Part shown: piece by piece, positions 1-6,200 of the stretch
How positions within the stretch are numbered: the first letter of the stretch is position 1
Layout of the letters: each line of letters starts with the position of its first letter
Assembly: GCA_013696695.1 (NCBI GenBank)
Contig: JACCYD010000659.1
Coordinates: forward strand, 1 to 6,776
Reading direction: 5' to 3'
Length of the DNA: 6,776 bases
From: Deltaproteobacteria bacterium
GTDB taxonomy: Bacteria > Myxococcota_A > Polyangia > Haliangiales > Haliangiaceae
The notes under the pieces: generated by a model
Seen by the model: the letters and a program-made list of their open reading frames with translations, nothing else
Database searches by the model: none
What the model was told of the DNA's origin: nothing
Program-made: the position numbers and the translations under genes

Positions 1-1337
1 GTGCCGCGCGGTGCGAACGCGATGTCGGTGGCGCCCTGTGGCTTCGCGATCTGCGCGCCGCTGGGCGGCTCGCCCCAGATGCCGCGGCGGGGATTCGGGC
101 AGGTGATCGCGCCTCGCCACGGGTGGCGGATCGCGTAGCGCGCCTGAAAGTTGTTGATCGACGACGACTGCGCGCCGTGCTCGAGCTCGTTGTTCGCGAC
201 GATGTGCTCGCGACCGCCAGCGATCGGCGGTGCGGCTTTGAAGATCAGGTCGTTCAGCAATTCCTTGCCATAGCGCGCGTGCAAGCGCGTCAGCACGTAC
301 CCGCCGCCGAACCGACCGCGCTTGCGTGGCCGGCTGTCGTCAGGCTGGTTGGGGCTGATCACGTCGGCTCCGAGCGTCATGAAGTCGCTACCATCGAGCT
401 GCGGACCTGGACACGGATCGCAGGTCGAGGCATCCCACGCGTATTCGGTGACGACCGCATTCGGGTGTTGCTCGATCGTGCGATCGAACAGCGCGGCGTA
501 GAACTCGCCGAACCGCGTGCGGACCTCGTCCTTGACGTCGAAGTTCGTCGGGATCGTGACGTTCTTGTAGTTCGCGACCTCGTAGCGCTGGTTCGGCGCG
601 AGGATGTTGACGATCAGATCCTGCTTGCCGCTGGAGCTCACGAGCCCGAGCCGGATCGGCAGCGAGAACTCGTCGTGGTCGTAGTGAAAGCGCAGCGGAG
701 ACAGCTGCGCCATGCCGTTCACGAACCGCACCTTCGCGGGGTTTACTTTCGCGACGAAGAACTTCGATCCCGCGGCGACGTACGGCTTGAGCAGGGGTTC
801 GGCGCCGGCGGGGAGCTGGTACTTCTGCGAGCGCAGATAGCCATCGAGGCCGGTCGAATCCTTCGCCGACAGGATCGCGATCTGGTACTCGCCGACGTCG
901 AACTTGGCTTCGATCGTGACGCCGTAATCCTCCGCGGACGACTTCTTCCTGGCCATCGTGGTTGGCTTCGAATCGGCACTGTCCGCGCTCTCCTCGTCGT
1001 ACTCCTCCTCGACGTGGCAGGGATCTTGTTCCCAGTACTCGACGAGCCGTGGCGCGCCCATCTTGTCGACCTTGGCGAACACGTCTTTTGGCAGCGTCTT
1101 GACGTCGCTCTCTTTGAGGACGACCGGCACCGGGATCACCATCGCGAAGTCCTGCGGCGGCCCCTGATAGTTGTTCTGCATCGACAGCACCGTTCGCGTG
1201 CCCTGGCGCATCAACACGACCTGCGTCGCGTTGTTCACCATCTCGCTGCCCTGGGTGTCGATGTAGAAACCGCAGAACGCGTTGGCGACGCTCGGTGCTG
1301 TCAGCAGCGCGCAGAGCGCCGCGAGTCCCAATTTCAT
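1..1337 (-). CDS. DUF2330 domain secreted protein (C-terminus cut by window edge)
   Basis: This gene encodes an exported protein of the uncharacterised DUF2330 family; no biochemical role is known to me. The visible 445 codons start at ATG (1337-1335), and the frame stays open to base 1, so the stop codon and C-terminus lie outside. Residues 1-20 form a signal peptide (Lys2, a Leu/Ala-rich core, likely cleavage after ANA before Phe21-Cys22); the site is not a lipobox. The stretch of about residues 21-104 matches my memory of family hallmarks: FCGFY, NNATQVVLMRQGTRTVLSMQ, NNYQGPPQDFAMVIPVPVV and RLVEYWEQDPC. Residues 109-136 are an acidic then basic low-complexity linker. Residues 137-300 continue the domain (VGEYQIAILSAKDSTGL). 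A CxxC pair follows at Cys306/Cys309 (CDPCPGP), and Cys413 follows later. The start is supported by an AAGGAGG Shine-Dalgarno 4 bases upstream. It follows the acyl-CoA ligase by 62 bases and could share its transcript. Family assignment is confident; function is unknown. Confidence 0.9.
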   Translation of the reverse strand, partial: MKLGLAALCALLTAPSVANAFCGFYIDTQGSEMVNNATQVVLMRQGTRTVLSMQNNYQGPPQDFAMVIPVPVVLKESDVKTLPKDVFAKVDKMGAPRLVEYWEQDPCHVEEEYDEESADSADSKPTTMARKKSSAEDYGVTIEAKFDVGEYQIAILSAKDSTGLDGYLRSQKYQLPAGAEPLLKPYVAAGSKFFVAKVNPAKVRFVNGMAQLSPLRFHYDHDEFSLPIRLGLVSSSGKQDLIVNILAPNQRYEVANYKNVTIPTNFDVKDEVRTRFGEFYAALFDRTIEQHPNAVVTEYAWDASTCDPCPGPQLDGSDFMTLGADVISPNQPDDSRPRKRGRFGGGYVLTRLHARYGKELLNDLIFKAAPPIAGGREHIVANNELEHGAQSSSINNFQARYAIRHPWRGAITCPNPRRGIWGEPPSGAQIAKPQGATDIAFAPRG

Positions 1338-1341
1338 GAAG

Positions 1342-1348
1342 CCTCCTT
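1342..1348 (-). promoter_or_regulatory. Strong ribosome binding site of the DUF2330 gene
   Basis: On the minus strand this reads AAGGAGG, a near-perfect Shine-Dalgarno sequence, with 4 bases before the ATG at 1337. It fixes that ATG as the start. The upstream ligase gene has no comparable site, so the DUF2330 protein may be translated independently and more efficiently. Confidence 0.8.
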
Positions 1349-1362
1349 GATCTCGCTACCAA

Positions 1363-1381
1363 CGCGCGGCAACCCCGCGCG
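1363..1381 (-). other. Hairpin in the ligase-DUF2330 intergenic gap
   Basis: A perfect 7-bp G/C-only inverted repeat (CGCGCGG, 5-base loop, CCGCGCG) lies 18 bases after the ligase stop codon and just upstream of the DUF2330 ribosome binding site. On the minus strand it is followed by TTGGTAGC, not a T-run, so it is not a canonical intrinsic terminator. It could be a leaky terminator, a 3' stabiliser of the ligase mRNA, or a leader structure of the DUF2330 gene. The structure is seen directly; the role is inferred. Confidence 0.45.
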
Positions 1382-1399
1382 ATCTCTCACATCACATTG

Positions 1400-3226
1400 T
1401 TAGCCCGCTCGTTCCCGCAGCTCGCGCTTGAGCACCTTGCCGGTCGGGTTGCGAGGCAGCTCGACGAGGAACGTCACCTTGCGCGGGCGCTTGTAGTCGG
1501 CGAGCCCGGATCGACAAAAGTCGATGACTTCGGCCTCGGTGACGTGCTGGCCATTACGAATCACGATGAACGCGCGCAGCGTCTCACCCCACTCGGGATC
1601 CGGCACCCCGATCACCGCGGCTTCGAGCACGGCGGGGTGGGTATGGATGTGGTCCTCGATCTCGCGGGGGTAGATGTTGACGCCGCCGGAGATCACCATG
1701 TCGTGCTTGCGCGACTCGAGGAAGAAGTAGCCGTCCTGGTCGGCGCGCCCCATGTCGCCGACCGAGAAGAAGCCGTGCTTCTGCGCCGAGCTCGTGGCCT
1801 CGTCGTTGTTGTGATAGCCGGAGATCAGCGTCGAGTTGCGGGTGTAGAGCTCGCCGATCTGACCCTGGGGGACTTCGGCGCCCGCGTCGTCGAGCAATCG
1901 GATCTGGTTGCCGCGCAGCGCCTTGCCGATCGTGCCCGGCCGGTTGACGTGATCGTGCGGACCCGCGAGCGTGACCAGCCCGGTCTCCGTCGCTCCGTAG
2001 AAGTTCCACAGGTTCGGGCCGAACTTCTGCATCCATCGCCGTGCGGCCTCGGTGGTGAGCTGCGCGGCGGCCGACATCATCCAGCGCAGTGACGACGTGT
2101 CGTACTTCTTGATCGTCTCGTCGGGCAGGTTCGACATCCGGATCAACATCGTCGGCACCATCAGCGAGCACGTCACGCGCTCCTTCTGGATCACGTCGAG
2201 CGCAGCTTCCGGATCGAAGTGGTTCATCAGCACGACGGTCGCGCCGAGCGACATCATGATCGCGACGAATGCCGGTGCTGCCGAGTGATAGAGCGGGCAC
2301 ACCACGAGGTGGCGATCGTCGGCCTTCATGCCGACTTGCAGCATCATGTCGGCCACGCTCTCGAAGCCGGTGCGGCGCCACGACCGGTTCGCGCCCTTCG
2401 GCTTGCCGGTGGTGCCGGACGTGTAGACGATGACGCCGCCGCCATCGCCCTCGGTGATCTTCGGCGGCACGTCGGGTGACTCGGCGGCGATCGCGCGATC
2501 CCAGTCGACTAGATCAGTCTGGCTCCCTCGATCGGACGAGCTCGGAAGGCCTGAGCCGATCGCGCCGTCGCCACCGACGACGATCATCGGCCCGCGGTGC
2601 TTACCCGGGGACCGGGACTCCTGCCCCGAACCTGGAGACCGGGACTCCTGTCCCGAAATAGTCCGCGCTTCGCGCATCGCGGCGACGAAGTCGGCGTGCA
2701 CGATCGTGGCGATCGGCTCGGCGTTCGACAGGATGTATGCGATCTCGCCGGGCTTGGACCGGTAGCCGATCTGCACGGCGGTGGCGCCGAGCCGCGCGAG
2801 CGCTTGTTGCGCGATCAGATACTCGTTGCCGTTCGGCAGCATCAGCGCGACGCGACTGCCGCCCTTGACGCCGCGGGCAACCAGCGCGTGCGCGAGGCGA
2901 TTGATCGTGGCGTCGAGCTGGCCCCAGGTCAGCCGCCTGACGCGTGGGCCGCCGCTAGCCGCGCGCCCCTCTCCCTGACGCGGGGAGGCGCCGTACTCGA
3001 CGAGCGCTTCCTTGTCGGGATGCGCGGCGGCGTGGAACATGATCGCGAGGTGCGGGCCGAGCCTGGTCTGCCGCGCGCCTTTGACGAACTGCATGAATCG
3101 TCCGGGGCGGATCGGCTGGGCGACCTGCGTTTGGCGAAGCACCTTGCCGAAGAACAGGGCGCGATCGACGCGCTTCTTGAGACGGTCCAGCACGGAGCGA
3201 AGATAGATCAACGGCTCGTCGAGCAC
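1400..3226 (-). CDS. AMP-forming acyl-CoA synthetase, FadD-like
   Basis: This is a member of the ANL adenylating superfamily, predicted to convert a carboxylic acid, ATP and CoA into acyl-CoA, AMP and pyrophosphate in the cytoplasm. The 608 residues carry the full core set: phosphate loop YTSGTTGKPKGA (268-279), PLYHSAAP (311-318), NFYGATETG (408-416), GDMG with the ribose-binding Asp491, the hinge region GYFFLESRKHDMVISGG (499-515) leading to VNIYPREIED, and PRNPTGKVLKREL (591-603) with the presumed catalytic Lys597. An N-terminal extension of about 60 residues (FFGKVLRQTQVAQPIRPGRF) resembles that of FadD2-type long-chain ligases, but the substrate cannot be read from sequence. The start is GTG at 3226; an in-frame TAG lies 42 bases upstream with no other start between, though the GTG at codon 12 is an alternative. 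No good Shine-Dalgarno is visible, and the start sits in a hairpin loop. Residues 81-97 and 191-208 look like inserts. The stop of the TPR gene is 39 bases upstream, suggesting co-transcription. Confidence 0.93.
   Translation of the reverse strand: MLDEPLIYLRSVLDRLKKRVDRALFFGKVLRQTQVAQPIRPGRFMQFVKGARQTRLGPHLAIMFHAAAHPDKEALVEYGASPRQGEGRAASGGPRVRRLTWGQLDATINRLAHALVARGVKGGSRVALMLPNGNEYLIAQQALARLGATAVQIGYRSKPGEIAYILSNAEPIATIVHADFVAAMREARTISGQESRSPGSGQESRSPGKHRGPMIVVGGDGAIGSGLPSSSDRGSQTDLVDWDRAIAAESPDVPPKITEGDGGGVIVYTSGTTGKPKGANRSWRRTGFESVADMMLQVGMKADDRHLVVCPLYHSAAPAFVAIMMSLGATVVLMNHFDPEAALDVIQKERVTCSLMVPTMLIRMSNLPDETIKKYDTSSLRWMMSAAAQLTTEAARRWMQKFGPNLWNFYGATETGLVTLAGPHDHVNRPGTIGKALRGNQIRLLDDAGAEVPQGQIGELYTRNSTLISGYHNNDEATSSAQKHGFFSVGDMGRADQDGYFFLESRKHDMVISGGVNIYPREIEDHIHTHPAVLEAAVIGVPDPEWGETLRAFIVIRNGQHVTEAEVIDFCRSGLADYKRPRKVTFLVELPRNPTGKVLKRELRERAG
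2603..2656 (-). repeat. Two-unit 27-base in-frame palindromic repeat inside the acyl-CoA synthetase gene
   Basis: Units 2603-2629 and 2630-2656 match at 24 of 27 bases and encode the nonapeptide SGQESRSPG twice without change (residues 191-208). The three differences are all third-position transitions (GGA/GGG, TCT/TCC, CCA/CCG). Each unit holds a hairpin on the sense strand: CGGGAC-AGGA-GTCCCG in one (2640-2655), and CGGGGC-AGGA-GTCCCG in the other (2613-2628), where one pair becomes a G-U wobble. The units contain no stop codon in any of the six frames. They fall in a variable stretch between REARTI and the VVGGDG segment, before the phosphate loop. The repeat is seen directly; calling it a dispersed mobile-type element is inference. 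Confidence 0.8.
2936..2986 (-). repeat. Probable low-complexity insert in the ligase with 9-base direct repeats
   Basis: Residues 81-97 (SPRQGEGRAASGGPRVR) separate the otherwise family-like EALVEYGA and RLTWGQLD and look longer than the usual loop. The segment has CCTGACGCG twice on the plus strand (2936-2944 and 2974-2982), the second copy forming the loop of a small CTCCC/GGGAG stem (2971-2987). It may be a remnant of a dispersed repeat inserted in frame. The insert boundaries come from my recollection of family sequences, not from an alignment. Confidence 0.4.
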
Positions 3227-3241
3227 GCGGGTCTCGACGAG
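3215..3241 (-). promoter_or_regulatory. Inverted repeat around the ligase start codon
   Basis: A perfect 9-bp inverted repeat (CTCGTCGAG and CTCGACGAG on the minus strand) encloses a 9-base loop, ACCCGCGTG, whose last three bases are the GTG start codon. The upstream arm contains the only weak Shine-Dalgarno-like bases (GAG), and the downstream arm is codons 2-4. In mRNA this could limit initiation unless a ribosome finishing the TPR gene 39 bases upstream opens it, that is, translational coupling. The structure is seen; the regulatory role is inferred. Confidence 0.45.
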
Positions 3242-3265
3242 GATCGACGACGGGTTACAGGAGAG

Positions 3266-6200
3266 CTACGGGCCTTTGAGGCTCGTCGCCAGTGCCTGCT
3301 CGGCTTCCTTGCGACGCTGTCCGATCGGCGGGGTCTGCCCGAGGAACTTCTCCCACGCATCGCGCGCCGCGCTGATGTTGCCGTTGGCTTTGTGGACGCG
3401 CCCGCGAAGGTATTGCGACTCCGCGTACCAGGGCGGCAGCTTTCCGCTCTTGCGATCTTCGGCCAACGCCATCGTCGTGGCGACGTCGAACGCAGCGGCC
3501 GCTTCCCGGGCCTTGGTGGGCATGTCGCTGTAGAGCACGCCGAGATAGTGCCAAGCGGTGGCATTGCCGCCGGGCTCGAGGCGGTTGGTCAACACCAGCC
3601 AGGTCACCGCGGTGGAGGCGGCGGTCGGGTCCGCGTCCTTCTGGCTGTAGTAAACGGTTCCGATCAGGAACGCGACGGCGGCGTTCTTCTCGTCGAGCTT
3701 GTGCGCCTTGTCGAGCGCCGGAAGCGCGAGCGCGTGGTCCTTGCGCATCATGTAGACGCGACCGAGGCCGGACCACGCGTTGAGCAGCTTGTCGTCGAGC
3801 GACGAGGCCGTGCGGTAGGCATCGATCGCGAGCTGCTGGTACTTCACTTCGTTCGACGCGAGAGCCTTCGCCTCGTTGGCGCGCCCGAGCCCGTCGAAGT
3901 AGAGCGCGTCGCGTTCGACCGCGGCGGCCTTGCCGTAGAGCAGCCGCGCTTCATCGATCTGGTTCTTGTGCAGCAGGCCCTCGGCCTTGAGGAACTGACC
4001 GGCGGCGTGGTTCGGCGCCACCTTGGAGATCGCCTCGCCTTGCTCGCCCGCCTTCTCCTTCTCGCCACGCCGCGAGTAGAAGCGGCCCGCACGCGCGCGC
4101 AGCTCGATGCTCGCGTTGTCTTTGAAGTCGGCGAGCAGCTTGGTGTAGACCTCGTTCGCCTTGTCGTCCTGCTTCGCGCGCTCGTAGGTCAGCGCGAGCT
4201 CGATCGGAATCTCGGCGCGCTTCGGCGCGAGCTCGATCGCGCGGTTGAGGCGCGTGAGCGCATCGTCGGCGCGATCGAGGCGAGCCAGCGCCTTCGCGAG
4301 CTGGAACTGACCTTCGGCGTCGTCGGGACGCGCTTCGACGAACTTGCGCAGCCACGGCTCGGCCTTCGTGGCATCGCTGGTGCGCAGGTAGGCCATGCCG
4401 AGGGCGAGAGCGATCGAGGGATCCTTCTCGGCGTTCGCCTCGAGCTTCTCGAGCAGCTTGGTGGCGCGCGCGCGAAGCAGGGTGGCCTTCTCGGCATCGT
4501 TCTCGCTCGTGGCCTTGTCGGCCAGCGTCGATAGCTTGCCGACCGCCGCGAGCGTGGGCGCGAGGTCGGTATCGCCCGCGAGCTCGGCGGCCTGGCTGTA
4601 AGCGTCCGCGGCGGCTTCGTCGTTGCTCTGCGCGCTGGCGAGGTTGCCGGCGGCCATCTTGATCCGGGCCTGATCGATGCGGGGCGGCGGCGGGTTGCGC
4701 TTGGCGAGGGCGTCGATGCGCGCGGCCGCGTCGGACAGATCGCGCTTGGCGATCGAGATCTCCGATTGTACGAGCTGCGAGCGGACATCGTCCTTGCTGA
4801 TCAGGAGCGCCTTCGCGATCTGATCGGAGGCCGCGTCGAGCTTGCCGTCGCGGAGCTCGACATCCGCGGCGCCGGAGAGCGAACCGAGATCGTCGGGCAG
4901 GATCGCGAGGGCGTTGCGATAGCGCTCGCGTGCGACGTCGAGGCGATTGCCGCGCTTGGCCGCTTCGGCTGCGAGCGTCCATGCCTTGACGACGGCGCGT
5001 GGATCGCCACCGGCAAAGTCTTTGCGCTCGAACAGGGCGAGCAATTCCTTCTCTTGCTCCTGCGACTTCGACGCTGGCATCGCGGCTGCGAGCCCGACCT
5101 GCGCGCCGATGTGTTCCTTGTCGAGCTCGTAGACTGCCTTGAAGTCGGCGGTGGCGCCGTCGAGATCCGCTTGCTCGAGCTTCGCCTGAGCGCGGCCGTA
5201 GAGCGCGCTGATCTTGATGTACTCGGTGCCGATCGTCGCCGCTTGATCGAACTGCTTGATCGCGGTTGCCGGGTCGGAGCTCGTGGCGTACCCCCAGCCG
5301 GAATAGAGGAACAACGCCGGATCCTTGGTCTCGGGCGTCAGCATCGGCTTGAGGAGCTCCACCGCGCGATCGCCCGTGCTGTTGGTGATCGCGTTGAGCG
5401 CCTGTGCGCGGATCAGGCCGGGGCCGGCGAGGTTCTCGTTGACCGCCTGCACGAGGAACTTGCGGGCCTGGCCGATCTTCACGGTGTACGAATCGCCAGT
5501 CGCGAGTGCCGCTGCGAAGCCACCCTCGGCGGCGATCGACAAGGCTTCGCTGTTCTTCGGATCGACCTCGAGCACCGCTCGCGCCGCGGCGGCCGCGCGA
5601 TCCCAGTGACCGCGATCGCTCTTGCCGAGCGCGTCCTTCGCCTTCGCGAGCTCGTCGGTGATCGTGCTCTCGACCGCGCGCTTCGCGGACCAGCGCCGGT
5701 ACATATAAAAACCGCCACTGCCGAGCGCGATCACGAACAACCCGACCAGCGTCAGGATCCGGACTCGTTTTGCGCGTGCGCGAGCGGCATCGGGATCGAA
5801 GGGCTTCGCGGGCTCTTTCTGCTTGATGCCGAGCTTCTGCGACGCCGTCGACGGGAGATCGCGGGGCTCCGCGAGCTCGAGCGGCTGGGTCTGGTTCTTC
5901 TGCTTTCCGAACGACGGCAGCGGCTGAACCAACGGCGTGTGTGCGCGCTCGGCGGACGGCTTTGGCGTCTCGATCTTGATGCCGGTCGACGGCTGCGAGA
6001 GATCGAGGTCGTCGAACCGGCGCGCCTGCGAGCCCTCGGAAACGATGCCGAGATCGAGGGCAGGGCCGCCATCGAGGTTGAGATCGACCGGAGTGTTCGA
6101 CGGCTTCTGAACCGGGGCGGCCTTCGAGGCGGACGGTTGTGGGAGATCGTCGAAGAAGCCCTTGGGGGCGGGCGGCTGCGGCGCGTTGCTCGGGCTGGGG

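Noticed and set aside
388..1362. 324-codon minus-strand frame overlapping the DUF2330 gene
   Set aside because: Its product is an Arg-rich, featureless sequence in a shifted frame. The DUF2330 frame starting at 1337 is the real gene.
1363..1381. Intrinsic terminator of the ligase gene
   Set aside because: The stem is good, but the following minus-strand bases are TTGGTAGC with no T-run, so I list it only as a hairpin.
123..1403. 426-codon open frame on the plus strand
   Set aside because: It is antisense to the DUF2330 gene, which has a signal peptide, family motifs and a Shine-Dalgarno. The plus-strand product shows none of these.
2597..4534. 645-codon open frame on the plus strand
   Set aside because: It runs antisense across the ligase and TPR genes, crosses their boundary, and its translation is Arg/Leu/Val/Glu-rich with no recognisable domain. 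It is a shadow caused by G/C-biased third positions.
3951..4982. 343-codon minus-strand frame inside the TPR gene
   Set aside because: It is an Arg/Ala-rich shifted-frame shadow. The TPR frame is continuous through this region with regular helical repeats.
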